From Alentia gelatinosa (lineage: Eukaryota > Annelida > Polychaeta > Phyllodocida > Polynoidae): DNA of 64,000 nt. Below, piece after piece: positions 19,110 to 30,259 of this stretch. The position numbers and the translations under genes are program-made. Under the pieces are notes generated by a model. It was given only the letters and a program-made list of their open reading frames with translations, ran no database searches and was not told the origin of the DNA. The stretch covers positions 4,907,694 to 4,971,693 of the forward strand of contig OX465584.1 of the NCBI GenBank assembly GCA_950022655.1, written 5' to 3'. Numbering within the stretch: the stretch's first letter is position 1; each line of letters starts with the position of its first letter.

Positions 19110-19790
19110 ATTCCACTATACTACTTGCAGCCTGAATACCTACGAATTGGGCCTATCCTGGCCTAAAATGTACGATGACTGAATTTGTACAGAATTGTCA
19201 GTTTTCTAGACAAGCCGCCTTGAAATAGTCGTCGGCGTCAAATTGTAAGTAGAACCATGAAATAGAAAATCGGTGAGAGAACTTTGGTCAGATTTGTTGG
19301 CGTTTTTCGGATCGAAGTGGAGAATTTACCTCCTTATCTATTACTAAAGGCCCGGCCCCACTGACGCGATGCGATCGTTGCACATGTTTTATGGCTCCAT
19401 AAACGCCCCCTCGGCGGGCTTTATGACCGTTATTGCGATGGAATCGTCGCATTATTATTTCTGGCACCACCTATGTACATGTATAATAAGCTTAGTTATA
19501 GTACTTATAATTTCTAATATTTATGAAGTAATCACATCTAATTATAACTATATCACTTCTCAACCTCATACTTTACAAGTTATCAGAACAACACCTAGAC
19601 GACAGCCACAGCGAGCTGTTCTCACAGCTTTCACACCTCCTGAGACCTGGCATCCTAATGAATGCTGTCAGGTGTGGCAGATATTCATTGGAGTAGACCT
19701 CAGGTACCACTGGTCAGGGTAGCCTGTGTTACTAAATGAAATCACTGAAGTGTAGTACAGTTTTTATGTACTTATGATAGGAAGAACAAT
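19110..19790. other. mostly unassigned; partial 'GGCCCCACTG' element
   Basis: 19349-19460 carries 'AAGGCCCGGCCCCACTGACG' with 'GCGATGGAATCGTCGCA', a partial copy of the element at 20212-20338. 19793-19868 is an imperfect hairpin around CATCGCACAT/ATGTGCGATG. No gene seen. Confidence 0.4.
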
Positions 19791-19867
19791 GTACCTGTGC
19801 GACGAATCCATCGCACATCATGAGCATTTCAAGATGTGCGATGCGATGGATCCGTCGTATCGCACAC

Positions 19868-19995
19868 ATACACAATATTACCATGATTTCGATCTGAGTG
19901 GCCGTATTCTCCGCGTAGTTGACGAGTATTGCGTAGCGTCAACTACAAGGAGAATACGGCCACACAGATCGAAATTATGGTAATGTTGTATTTAT
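19868..19995. repeat. hairpin element, core type 1
   Basis: Left arm 'ACAATATTACCATGATTTCG', 'GTGGCCGTATTCTCC' and 'GTAGTTGACG'. The right arm returns 'GTCAACTACAAGGAGAATAC', 'GGCCAC' and 'GAAATTATGGTAATGTTGTA'. It resembles the hairpins at 24236-24395, 45199-45356, 47192-47345 and 54893-54990. Confidence 0.65.
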
Positions 19996-20211
19996 TACTC
20001 ACTTATTTTTAGATTTAAGCAATAAATATGATCGTTAGAAAACTTTTCAACGTAGTTAAGAAGTTATGTTTGGGACTACTTTCATCTCAAAAATCCGTAT
20101 CTTCCTAGGAGGGTACGGAGCTCCGTATCCTCCTCAGTAGCGATCTGTAATCTCCATAGGCTTAGTATGGAGACTCTGTATCAGGTGGGTAATAAAATCG
20201 CATACGCGCGC

Positions 20212-20338
20212 AAGTCCGGCCCCACTGGAGCGATTCTGAGCGATGCGACGGGCGGCGCCGTTTTTTTTTTACCCTCGCCGGCCGTTTATGGCTTTTTATG
20301 GACTTGCATCAATCGGATCGCACCAGTGGGGCCGGACC
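20212..20338. mobile_element. short MITE, 'GGCCCCACTGG' family
   Basis: Terminal inverted repeats GTCCGGCCCCACTGGAGCGA and (reverse) GTCCGGCCCCACTGGTGCGA, followed by TTA. About 127 bp, no ORF. Confidence 0.75.
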
Positions 20339-20339
20339 T

Positions 20340-21240
20340 TAACATTCCACTAGACTACTTTTGTTATGAATACTCACCTATCAGTCTTCTTTCCACTTCT
20401 GGATTTTGGGTTACAAAAAATTTGCCCGCCAACACCGACCGATTTTTGAACTGAACTCTCAGTGGAAATATATAATAACAAAAGTCAACCAATGGCATCA
20501 AACAAGTATTGCGCTTTGTGGTTGCCAGTCCGCAGTCGGGATTTCCGTCATTCACTCTTATTTGTTTCCTCTGTGGTATTTAGTCAAGATCCATCATAAT
20601 TTAAGACACTATCTATAGATTTTGGGTTTATTCTTTCTAGTATTTCGAGAAATTCATATCTCACAACTCGTGGGGTGTTGTTGATATTCATTTCATATAG
20701 AGAAAACTTTTTTCCATGGAGAACGGACTGCAATACTTGTAGGGTCATGGAGAAGGAGATCCCAATGTTAAACCTAAGGGATAAAAACACCAGGGGGTCG
20801 TTTACTTTCGAGGTGTCTTGGAGGTGGATAGTGCTGACGACGGAGACCTCCATGGACGACATTTACGGCGAGAGCTCGTCAAACGCGTTTAATTATCCCT
20901 GTCGTCCATGGGGAGTGAAATCCTAGGTCAAAGTCTCCTTGAATTGACCCCGAGCATGTCCCAGGACAAAATACACCCCCCAAGACAGTCTTGAGGAGAC
21001 TTGTGTGAGAGTTTGCAAACAATGCAGGTGGCGCCCTATAGTGGTCTTTTTAATAACTAATTTCTTCATTTGTGATTATTAATGAATCTAGCTAAATATT
21101 TGAGATATTCTCGATTTATCCCTGCCAGTTTGCCTTTTAGTCTATAACAAAGACATATCCGTAGGTTTAAATCGACAGATTAAGCTGTTCTTGTTAATTT
21201 GATTCCCCTAGGATACCCAAGGAAGTGTCACCAGTCAGGA
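20340..21240. other. unassigned sequence
   Basis: No coding support. A small inverted pair (CATGGACGACA ... TGTCGTCCATGG) occurs at about 20850-20910. Confidence 0.35.
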
Positions 21241-21249
21241 GAGTTGCAG

Positions 21250-21800
21250 GAGACTTTTCACGAGGTATCATTCTGCGTCCCACGATAAATTTTTGAACGC
21301 AAATTTGATGATACTTCGTGGATCGTCGGCCACAACTGTCCTTTCTCATGATAAATGGAATTATTAAACCCAAACCCTCCCACGACCTCTCCTCGGACCT
21401 TCAAGTATCGTCGGGGTGTAAAATCAAACAGGCCCCAGGGTGAGATAAATCTTCTGGCTGCCGGCATGGCGCTGACAGATCAGATATGGGTTCTGGAGTG
21501 ATCGGGGTAAGATGGACTCCATCGTAAAACTGGAGAGGTTTTAATCTTGGCCACCGTATGCCACGACTCGAGTTTGGCATAGTGACTTCATGAGGCGAAG
21601 CCGAGTGAAGTCCTGAGCCAAAACTCCAGGAATGGCATGCGATGGCCAAGATTAAGACAATTCAGGTTTTGATTTTATCCTACCCCATCTCCTCGATTTT
21701 GGAATATTACATGATAACAATTCTGTATCCCACTAATGGCATATAAACTCTGCATGCCGGTCAGCGTGGCATACGGAATCTCAATATTAAGCCTATGGTA
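21250..21800. repeat. hairpin elements with 'GAGGCGAAGCCGAGTGA' loop
   Basis: 21530-21650 forms an imperfect hairpin: CTTGGCCACCGTATGCCACG pairs with TGGCATGCGATGGCCAAG around the loop ATGAGGCGAAGCCGAGTGAA. Other arms at 21250-21440 (ACGAGGTATCATT / GATGATACTTCGTG) show a similar fold. The loop is shared with 24655-24690. Confidence 0.5.
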
Positions 21801-22122
21801 TTTTATATTAGGGGTATGATAATACAGGGTGTTATTCCCTATAGCCGCACCCTACACCCTGCACCCTCCCACCCCTCCCTCCCAGCCAGGCGGGCGGCTA
21901 TGTGGGGGCCTGCTGGCACAGAACCAACATTTACCCACTGTCCATCCATTACCTCAGACACGGTTTTGTTTCAACGGCTGTGACGACGAATCTGCCCCCA
22001 CAGCCGCCGCCACGCCGCCTAGCGGCTAGTGCCGCAGTGATTGGTGTCACGAGGGGGCGCTACGACAACCAGGGGGCAATTATAGGGAATTGTGGGTAGA
22101 CTGGCCGGTGTGAATAGAATGG

Positions 22123-22193
22123 AGGAAGAGGAGGAGGAGGAGGGGGAGGAGGGGGAGGAGGAGGAGGAGGGAGGAGGAGGAGGAGGGAGGGTG
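22123..22193 (+). repeat. GGA-rich simple repeat
   Basis: Runs of GAGGAGG/GGGAGG, purine-only on this strand. It lies just before the 62-bp array. Confidence 0.9.
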
Positions 22194-22231
22194 GAACTGC
22201 TGGGCGGTTCTATGTATGGAATCAAGGAGAA

Positions 22232-23614
22232 CTTTTTTATCCTACCCCTCATAAGAATCTCCATAGACTTAATATGGTGTGACTGTGACTGTATGCCACG
22301 GTTATTATCCTACCCCTCATATGAATCTCCACAGACTTAACATGGTGTGACTGTATGTCGCGGTTATTATCCTACCCCTCATATAAATCTCCATAGACTT
22401 AACATGGTGTGACTGTATGCCACGGTTATTATCCTACCCCTCATATGAATCTCCATAGACTTAACATGGTGTGACTGTATGCCACGGTTATTATCCTACC
22501 CCTCATATAAATCTCCATAGACTTTACATGGTGTGACTGTATGCCACGGTTATTATCCCACCCCTCATATGAATCTCGATAGACTTAACATGGTGTGACT
22601 GTATGCCACGGTCATTATCCTACCCCTCATATGAATCTCAATAGACTTAACATGGTGTGACTGTATGCCATAGTTATTATCCTACCCCTCATATGAATCT
22701 CCATAGACTTAACATGGTGTGACTGTATGCCACGGTTATTATCCTACCCCTCATATAAATCTCGATAGACTTTACATGGTGTGACTGTATGCCACGGTTA
22801 TTATCCTACCCCTCATATAAATCTCAATAGACTTAACATGGTGTGACTGTATGCCTCGGTTATTATCCTACCCCTTATATGAATCTCGATAGACTTAACA
22901 TGGTGTGACTGTATGCCATGGTTATTTTCCTACCCCTCATATAAATCTCCATAGACTTAACATGGTGTGACTGTATGCCATGGTTATTATCCTACCCCTC
23001 ATATGAATCTCGATAGACTTAACATGGTGTGACTGTATGCCACGGTTATTAGCCTACCCCTCATATGAATCTCAATAGACTTAACATGGTGTGACTGTAT
23101 GCCATAGTTATTATCCTACACCTCATATAAATCTCCAGACTTGACATGGTGTGACTTTATGCCACGGTTATAATCCTACACCTCATATAAATCTCCATAG
23201 ACTTGACATGGCGTGACTGTATGTCACGGTTATTATCCTACCCCTCATATGTGAATCTCCGTAGACTTTACATGGTGTGACTGAATGCCATGGTTATTAT
23301 TTTACCATTCATATGAATCTCCATAGACTTAAAATGGTGTGACTGTATGCCACGGCTATTATCCTTACCCCTCATATATAAATCTCCATAGACTTAACAT
23401 GGTGTGACTGTATGCCACGGTCATTATCCTACCCCTCATATGAATCTCAATAGACTTAACATAGTGTGACTGTATGCCATGGTTATTATCCTACCCCTCA
23501 TATGAATCTCAATAGACTTAACATGGTGTGACTGTATGCCACGGTTATTATCCTACCCCTCATATGAATCTCAATAGACTTAACATGGTGTGACTGTATG
23601 CCATGGTTATTAAA
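22232..23614 (+). repeat. 62-bp satellite array, about 22 units
   Basis: Unit includes TTATTATCCTACCCCTCATA, TGAATCTCCATAGACTTAAC and ATGGTGTGACTGTATGCCAC. Units are nearly identical, differing mainly at CCATAG/CAATAG/CGATAG and GCCACGG/GCCATGG, with occasional indels at the right end. A lone unit occurs at 60243-60312. The array ends directly at 'AAAAAAAGTGCATACCTAAAT', which is also next to the 73-bp array. Confidence 0.95.
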
Positions 23615-23615
23615 A

Positions 23616-23790
23616 AAAGTGCATACCTAAATGAACTAATATCGGTACCCCATTTGTCAGGTGAAGGCGGATAATTGATGTAAATACAATACAGACTGCC
23701 ATCAGATAAAAGCCGTTGTATACTCCTTGGAGTTGCCTTTGCGCAATATCCTCGGTAGCACTATACGGAAACTGGCTTACCAGCATGGCG
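23616..23790. repeat. shared flank of the tandem-array element
   Basis: 'GTGCATACCTAAATGAACTA', 'TACCCCATTTGTCAGG' and 'GCGCAATATCCTCGG' correspond to sequence after the 73-bp array (17800-17915) and, inverted, to 24395-24480. This is the common non-repetitive module of the family. Confidence 0.6.
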
Positions 23791-23962
23791 TTGTCCCATT
23801 ACACTAAGTCCATATAAAGAATAGAGTAGACCGAGTAGCCAATGACTGCATTCGCAGCAAACCCCGACCTTGACCCTGACCTCCTTACATGATATTTATA
23901 GCGCCTCGGGACAGTTCTACGGTCGAGATTTGACCTCGAATCTTAGGGGCCACAACCACCCT
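23789..23962 (+). repeat. dispersed repeat N, copy 1
   Basis: About 175 bp from 'GTTGTCCCATTACACTAAGT' to 'GGCCACAACCACCCTC', including 'CAATGACTGCATTCGCAGCA'. Two closely related copies lie at 42023-42198 and 60653-60828. No tRNA boxes or ORF. Class unknown. Confidence 0.75.
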
Positions 23963-23974
23963 CTTTCTGTCTTT

Positions 23975-24235
23975 CTACGTCAAAAATATGCGGTGAAATT
24001 ATTGATCACATATATCCCGATGCCGTAGTCAGAGGGATGTACGTGATCAATAATTCTACCAAGTATTTTGATGTACGAAGACAGTTAGCCGTTTTTCGTA
24101 TTATTATATACCTACAATTGGCGAAATTTTACCTAGTCACGTGATCACATACCTCGTACGTCACAGTGTGACGTACGGATATAAATATGCCATGGGTAGG
24201 AGCAGATAGTATACGTAGTTCATACAGCCACAGGT
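23975..24235 (+). repeat. inverted duplicate, left arm
   Basis: Matches 26020-26325 in inverse: 'CTACGTCAAAAATATGCGG', 'GAAGACAGTTAGCC', 'TACGTCACAGTGTGACGTAC' and 'ATATGCCATGGGTAGG' all return in reverse order there. Each arm is also an internal hairpin around the TGATCACATA...ATGTACGTGATCA core. Confidence 0.75.
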
Positions 24236-24395
24236 ATATACACAATATTGACTGGTTTCAGATACAAGCGGTCGTATGCTCCGAGGAGTTGATGCGTAGT
24301 AATATCCGAGCCCATGCGAGGATATTGCGCAGAGGCAACTCCAAGGAGTATACAACCGCTTTTATCTGAAATCAGTCTATATTGTTTTTATTATC
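24236..24395. repeat. hairpin element, 'TGACTGGTTTCAGATACAAG' type
   Basis: Arms 'TGACTGGTTTCAGATACAAG' and 'CTTTTATCTGAAATCAGTCT' pair. The inner part has 'GGAGTTGATGCGTAGTAATA' and 'GGATATTGCGC'. Nearly the same hairpin is at 45199-45356. Confidence 0.7.
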
Positions 24396-24590
24396 CACCA
24401 TTTCCTAACAAGTAGGGTACTGATATTAGTTAATTTAGGGTACGCATTATTTTTTCATACGCACTATTTTCCGTATGCGCCGGCTTTTGCAACCCCAGAG
24501 CATACAACATATCTGTATGCTCCGGGTATGTAGATACACACTCACCATGTGTTTTCTATGGACGATATGTATTAGGTGGATAATAGATAA
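24395..24590 (-). repeat. tandem-array element, single-unit inverted copy
   Basis: Read on the minus strand it has the same order as 17398-17860: 'CCATAGAAAACACATGG', 'TACATACCCGGAGCATACAG', the palindrome, 'AACTAATATCAGTACCC'. It carries one unit where the other copy has five. Confidence 0.7.
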
Positions 24591-24600
24591 TTAGAAGGAA

Positions 24601-24740
24601 ACCCACGAGATGAGAACAACTTGGTCTGTACTCCACCGTGTTTGACTGCGGAGTAATCCACGAAGCGAAGCTGAGTGAATTACGTAGCGGTCAAACGAGG
24701 TGGACTACAGACCAAGTTATTCTCATCGAGTGGGTTTCTG
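24601..24740. repeat. long hairpin with 'GAAGCGAAGCTGAGTGA' loop
   Basis: AACTTGGTCTGTACTCCACC pairs with GGTGGACTACAGACCAAGTT. Outer arms AAACCCACGAGATGAGAA and TTCTCATCGAGTGGGTTT also pair. The loop region is ACGAAGCGAAGCTGAGTGAA. Confidence 0.75.
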
Positions 24741-25216
24741 ATTTTATCTAAACCCGTATAACATCATTTATTGCTGGAATAACTCACCAAATTAGCCATA
24801 GAGTATTAGGTACGATACTTTCACGGCCGTGGAGTACGAGTTCCTAACGTTAAGCCTATGGAGAAAAAAACCGGGGTGAGATAATGATACGCGTCAACTC
24901 CTCGTAGTATACGACCACTTGTATTTGAACCCAGTGAGTGTTGTGTATGTATCTGTCAATGTCTACTTACGCTCGTCCCCGTAAATACGCGCCTCCCGCT
25001 TAACAGCAGGAATTGACCACACCAGAGTGCATTAACATCAACAGATAAAATAGCTTGTCTGTTTTCCTATAGTACTTTATCGATTAGCAAGTTATAATCA
25101 ATACAACACTGTTAGTATGGCATTAGAGATACCCATGTGATTTTTTATTAAGTATGAATCAAATTACTAGACGTTGAAGAGACCAGACTAATGCATTTTG
25201 ATTACGTCTTGTAGAG
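24741..25216. other. unassigned sequence
   Basis: No coding or RNA signal. A short 'GTTAAGCCTATGGAG' end-like motif lies near 24859. Confidence 0.35.
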
Positions 25217-25219
25217 TTA

Positions 25220-25501
25220 GGCCTGGCGTTCACCTACTACGATAGAAATTTAGACCTCCCGATATGGCACTGATACAAAAAGCAAATATCGTAGACATAT
25301 CAGGAAGGTGCAAAATCGTAGAAATATGTCTAGATATGCCAATCCACCATGTATTGTATGAGCTTTTTATCGGTGTCTAATTGCAGAAATGTGGTCAACT
25401 GCCCTGATATTAGGTGACCTTCCGACGCGATTTTGATTTTGTATCGGGAGGTGCATCGTAGACCATATCAGAGCCATATCGTAGTAGGTGGACGCCGGGC
25501 C
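25220..25501. mobile_element. MITE family A (copy 2), clean TTA duplication
   Basis: GGCCTGGCGTTCACCTACTA at the left and TAGTAGGTGGACGCCGGGCC at the right, flanked by TTA at 25217-25219 and 25502-25504. Interior matches the other family A copies. Confidence 0.88.
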
Positions 25502-25729
25502 TTATTCAATCATAACTTCAACCGACACCTGTGGCTGCATCCATAACACAATAGCTATCTGCCGTATACAGTGACTTATATCGTATGATGACAAACAGGG
25601 ATCACTAATTACACAGGTTTAATTGTATAAGCTTTAATCTGTGTTTAATGCCTAAATCTGAGAAAGGCCGAGATTTTTACATGCCGCATCTAATATCATC
25701 ATGATGAGCTTAGTGAACCTTACTATTTC

Positions 25730-26016
25730 GCCTGGCGTCCACCTACTACGATAGAATTTTAGACCTACCGATATGGCACCGATACAAAATGTAAATATTG
25801 GAGACATATCAGGAAGGTGCAAAATCGTAGACATATGTCTAGACATGCCGTTCCACCACACATCTTAATGGTGATAATCTTTTTCGGTGCCTAATCGCAG
25901 AAACGTGGTCAACTGCCCCGATATTAGGTGACCTTCCGACGCGATTTTGAATTTTTTATCGGGAGGTGCATCGTAGACCATATTGGAGCCATATCGCAGT
26001 AGGTGGACGCCAGGCC
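25730..26016 (-). mobile_element. MITE family A (copy 3)
   Basis: Left end GCCTGGCGTCCACCTACTAC and right end GTAGGTGGACGCCAGGCCC. It is nearly identical, in the opposite orientation, to copy 4 at 28037-28323. Confidence 0.85.
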
Positions 26017-26019
26017 CTA

Positions 26020-26325
26020 TTATTATATACCTGTGGTTGTATGAACTAGGTATACTGCCCGCCCCTACCCATGGCGTATTTATACCCGTACGTCACACTG
26101 TGACGTACGGGGTATATGATCATGTGACCAGGTAAAATTTCGCCATTTTTAGGTATATGATGATACGAAAACTGGCTGACTGTCTTCGTACGTCAAAATA
26201 CTTGGTAAAATTGTTGATCACATACATCCCTCTGCCTACGGCATCGAGATGTATGTGATCAGAAATTTCACCGCATATTTTTGACGTACGAAGACAGTAA
26301 GCCAGTTTCCGTATATAATATCATT
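26020..26325 (-). repeat. inverted duplicate, right arm
   Basis: Inverted partner of 23975-24235, about 1.8 kb away. Contains 'CCTACCCATGGCGTATTTAT', the palindrome GTACGTCACACTGTGACGTAC and the hairpin TTGATCACATACATCCCTCT / AGATGTATGTGATCA. Non-coding. Confidence 0.75.
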
Positions 26326-26334
26326 GTTGTGTTT

Positions 26335-27640
26335 TAGTTAGTTTCATTACTATACTAAACATCGTGCTGACAAATAATCCCAGCAATTGTTTTCAATAGC
26401 TGAACACATTACATTATGAATGCTACATGCCATGGGTTGCCATAAAAGTGTCTGTGATTGGCTGAGAATGTGTCACATGGTCACCTTTGAAAATGAAACA
26501 AGCACCATAGACAGCGATACAAGCACGGGTCCATGATAACAGAGCTAACACCATACCCGGTGTTTACACTAGACGACTCAGTAATTGGCGACTGTAGATC
26601 ATCAGGACAATAGTCATCAGGTGGTGCTTGATGGGCAATCTCTGTCACAAAAGTCGTCGACCCCAGAATTTCCTCAAGCGTTTACACTAGATGATTACCT
26701 ACCATATCTAAAAAACTATGATTCTGATTATAAATGTTTGTTTAATGAATAAAAATAGATAAAAGTAGTATTCGGGTATACAATACTTCTCAAGTATGAA
26801 GATAAAGAGGACATTACATATTTTAAAGATGTGATGTGTTACCAACCAATGGCTACACAATATGAATACTAGGAAGCATTCGTGTAATGCAATGCACGTC
26901 ATATAGGAAAGATAGCCATTGTATTATGGGGGCAGCCATCTTTCCGTCGATGCCCCAAAAGACACAGAGTCGCAAGTGCAGTTATCAATAGATTGTTTTC
27001 TCGTTGTGCTTTTTTCCGGCTTGCCATAGAGGGTTTTAGCCTAACCTCAAGATTATCAATCCATTATAACAACTGATAACAGTGATTGTCCTCCGACTAC
27101 AGTGGCGCTATCTTACAACCTCCTTGTGGATGATGGTAGAACTAGCAATTACTCTGTACCCTGTACTCACGAAATAAAACTTTTTTTTATGAATACCTAA
27201 TGTTAAGAAGCAGATACAATTCCAAAAAAAGGGTTGTAAGCTGAAGGCGGCCAGTAGATACTTTGCCACAGCAAGCCAAATACCCAAACCAGATATGACT
27301 AAAACCATTACCTCAGAAAACCCAGTCCTTACCTTCTCCCTCCACACTACAGTCCTACACTAGATAATGGGCAAATGGACGGACTTAGTCATTAGCACAT
27401 TCCGTGGTGCAATAACAGGGGCGGTGTCCGTGTATCTAACAGGTGAATAAGAGGGTTACTTCATCTGATAAACGTACGATTTTTGTGTGCGTCCTATTTG
27501 ATAGATGAATACAGTGCACAGTGGGGAGAAGTTGCTACCGCTGTGAAGACAGGCCACGTATAGACGGAATGTAGTTAGGTATGAGTAGCTCAATACCTAC
27601 ATGTGGGTCTATGATAAAATATACCTTCTATTAGCAGGAG
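26335..27640. other. unassigned AT-rich sequence with a family D fragment
   Basis: 26560-26700 contains 'CGGTGTTTACACTAGACGAC' and 'GTTTACACTAGATGAT' (family D). The rest shows no gene. Small open frames here lack any coding character. Confidence 0.4.
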
Positions 27641-27649
27641 AATAAGGTC

Positions 27650-27930
27650 AAAAGACACGCCCAATGCATTACGAATGTGGCTACGACACATCAAACATGT
27701 TCGATTTTTCCCATGACTGGATCCTTGTCGTGAAGTGTCATGGCGTGTTGGGAGCATATCACAGAGGTCTACGATAGGAAATTTTGGTGGGGTGTGCACT
27801 TCCCGACACGCCCCGACACCGCCGTCGTAAAGCCCCTCTTCTCACGACAAGGCTGCGACAAGCGCCGATTGGAACTTTCTGTCTGCGCTTGTCGTAGCCT
27901 TGTCATGGTTGGTGGACGCCTGCCTTTACG
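27650..27930. mobile_element. MITE family B, partial copy
   Basis: Contains 'CATCAAACATGTTCGATTTT', 'TCACGACAAGGCTGCGACAA' and the end 'CATGGTTGGTGGACGCC'. The left end is not identifiable. Confidence 0.65.
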
Positions 27931-28036
27931 CTACGATACGGCTCCGATATGCTCTACGATGCTGATATTTTTTGTCAACACCATATTTAGTATAGTTATG
28001 AAACGGACTAAAACATATACAATTATATAATAATAT

Positions 28037-28323
28037 GGCCTGGCGTCCACCTACTACGATATGGCACCAGTATGGTCTACGATGCACCTCCCGATAAAAA
28101 AATCAAAATCGCGTCGGAAGGTCACCTAGTATCGGGGCAGTTGACCACGTTTCTGCGATTAGGCACCGAAAAAGATTATTACCATTAAGATGTGTGGTGG
28201 AATGGCATGTCTAGACATATGTCTACGATTTTGCACCTTCCCGATATGTCTCCAATATTTACATTTTGTATCGGTGCCATATCGGTAGGTCTAAAATTCT
28301 ATCGTAGTAGGTGGACGCCAGGC
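28037..28323 (+). mobile_element. MITE family A (copy 4)
   Basis: GGCCTGGCGTCCACCTACTA to TAGTAGGTGGACGCCAGGC. Shares long exact blocks with copy 3, including 'GGAATGGCATGTCTAGACAT', implying recent mobility of this subfamily. Confidence 0.87.
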
Positions 28324-28329
28324 TTTACG

Positions 28330-28960
28330 CTGAGCCCAGGCTGAATGTGGACATCCAGGTCTACCATTCCATCAGACACTTTGATGTCTGCACCAGGTCT
28401 GATGAGTTAAGCTTTATAAATGCCTTCCTCCTCCTCAAAGATCTCACAACACATTCCACCCACCTGTCTCACCACGAACACCACGTCCACAGGGGAAACC
28501 TCAACGTTTGAAGTATTCTCCAGTCGTCAGGCCTAACGCAATTCTCTGCTTGTATAACTAAGTATCCGCACGGAGAGGAAAGCCGGGAACACACCAAAAC
28601 AGAAACGTAGCGATTTCTTTACTGAGTTGAAGATCACTGCACATATGTGATGAATATTTCTTGTCAAATGAGTCTTTTAAAAGCTTTCGCTCGGATATTA
28701 CTACGTATCTAGTCCTCGCAAATTTCTGCCGCTTATGTCTGAAACCATTTAACACTGTGCATTTCAGATTTTATTTACAGCCTGAGGGCCCCAATTGATG
28801 CACTTGGAAAACACCGGGAAAAACAAAAATAAAAACCATCTGTTTATTCTCACCCTAATTTCTTTGTAACTTATATTCCTGAAAATACTTATTTAAATGC
28901 CATATATATCGCTTACAGTGTCATTGTTTCGACCTTTGCCAATAGTCATGATGACGAATG
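28330..28960. other. unassigned sequence
   Basis: 28340-28510 is less AT-rich than its surroundings and has an uninterrupted plus-strand frame, but no recognisable domain or convincing splice sites. The rest is AT-rich and featureless. Confidence 0.35.
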
Positions 28961-28966
28961 TTGAGT

Positions 28967-29152
28967 AAGTGCGACGAACGTGAGTAAGTGCGACGAACAT
29001 CATTTAGTGCGACGAACGTACAGTTAGTGCGACGAACGTCATTTAGTGCGACGAACGTCAGTTAGTGCGACGAACGTCATTTAGTGCGACGAACGTCAGT
29101 TAGTGCGACGAACGTCAGTTAGTGCGACGAACGTCAGTTAGCGCGACGGTTG
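28967..29152 (+). repeat. 19-bp tandem repeat, 10 units
   Basis: Units read GTGCGACGAACGTCAGTTA or GTGCGACGAACGTCATTTA. The two versions alternate in part of the array. It is CpG-rich in an AT-rich setting. Confidence 0.93.
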
Positions 29153-29365
29153 TGCGTTAGTCAATCGACAACTTTCTAATTACATTAAATGGCTTTTTCT
29201 TTACTTGTATCATCTTTGTACAAAATAAGATAACATGGTAACTGACTCCGTAGAGTTGCCATTCTTGGCCTTTTCTCCTTCAAAATGGCATAAAAGACCT
29301 CGAACGTCCATCTCTTCAGGCTCAGTAACCACGTTTTCCCTTGGTAAGCAGAGCCCTTATTGGTT

Positions 29366-29535
29366 AGGTCCGGCGTTCACCTACTACGATATGGCTCTGA
29401 TATGGTCTACGATGCACCTCTCGATAGAATAAATCTACGATTTTTCAACTTCCCGATTTGACTCCAATATTTGCTTTTTGTATCGGTGCCATATCGTTAG
29501 GTCTAAACTTCTATGTAGTAGGTGGACGCCAGCCC
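29366..29535. mobile_element. MITE family A (copy 5, internally deleted)
   Basis: Ends GGTCCGGCGTTCACCTACTA and TAGTAGGTGGACGCCAGCCC. Only ~170 bp because the middle is missing. It directly abuts copy 6. Confidence 0.75.
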
Positions 29536-29712
29536 TTAGCATCCACCTACTACGATAGAAATTACGATATAGGAATTTTATCGGTGTCTAATCGCAGAAA
29601 CCTGGTCAACTGCTCCGATATTAAGTGACCTTCCGACGCGAATTTGATTTTTTATCGGGAGGTGCATCGTAGACCATATCGGAGCCATATCGTAGTAGGT
29701 GGACGTCGGGCC
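29536..29712. mobile_element. MITE family A (copy 6, internally deleted)
   Basis: Left part 'CATCCACCTACTACGATAGA', right end 'GTAGTAGGTGGACGTCGGGC' followed by CTTA. Head-to-tail with copy 5. Confidence 0.7.
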
Positions 29713-29719
29713 TTACTCT

Positions 29720-30240
29720 GAAATACACGTGATGACGTCACAATGACGTCACTCAGCTTAGACTAAGGCGTTTTTTGGGCGATCAATGACTCACACAGGA
29801 AGTGTACTCAGAAAGACCGGAAGTTCAATGCCCACCTTAGTAGCGTCTCTCAATCAGCCCACAGAGAAGGGTTCGGCCGCTAGGGGGTCACTTCCGTTAA
29901 GGGCACTGCCCCTTGTGTCCCTGCGTCCCCCTCCCCCTCCCCAATGTCGGGTATGGCCCTTTAAGTGCCTCAGGGGTTGGGATCTATTGGATCCTCGACG
30001 GTCGTTCAGGTGGAGGTGCCGCGAGGGTGCAGGGGCCGAGGACACGGGTTAATTATGTCTCTTGCCGCTAGGAGCGCCCACTTCCTTGTTCTCCGATTGG
30101 CCGCCGTGTGTCGCCACTGGTCGCTGTTGGTGCTCGGCAGATAGGGTGGCGGCGGGCGCTGATTGGCTGAGCGGCGGGCGGCTTTGATGGTCTGATGACT
30201 CCCCCGTCACTAATCACGGCTCACGGTGTTTATCCTCAAT
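29720..30240. promoter_or_regulatory. CpG-rich promoter-like cluster
   Basis: CACGTG at 29726-29731, two CRE sites TGACGTCA at 29733-29740 and 29744-29751, an ETS-type CCGGAAGT near 29817, and inverse CCAAT boxes (ATTGG) at 30096-30100 and 30162-30166, all in a GC- and CpG-rich block. This combination is common at animal housekeeping promoters (established for mammals). No first exon could be assigned on either strand. The 88-residue plus-strand frame at 29786-30052 is unsupported. Confidence 0.4.
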
Positions 30241-30259
30241 CCTCCTGTGTACCTTCAGA

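Noticed and set aside
28311..28511. Possible exon
   Set aside because: Open frame starts inside a MITE end and shows no domain; splice sites on both strands are only weak matches.
28967..29152. CRISPR-like direct repeats
   Set aside because: 19-bp units are head-to-tail with no spacers.
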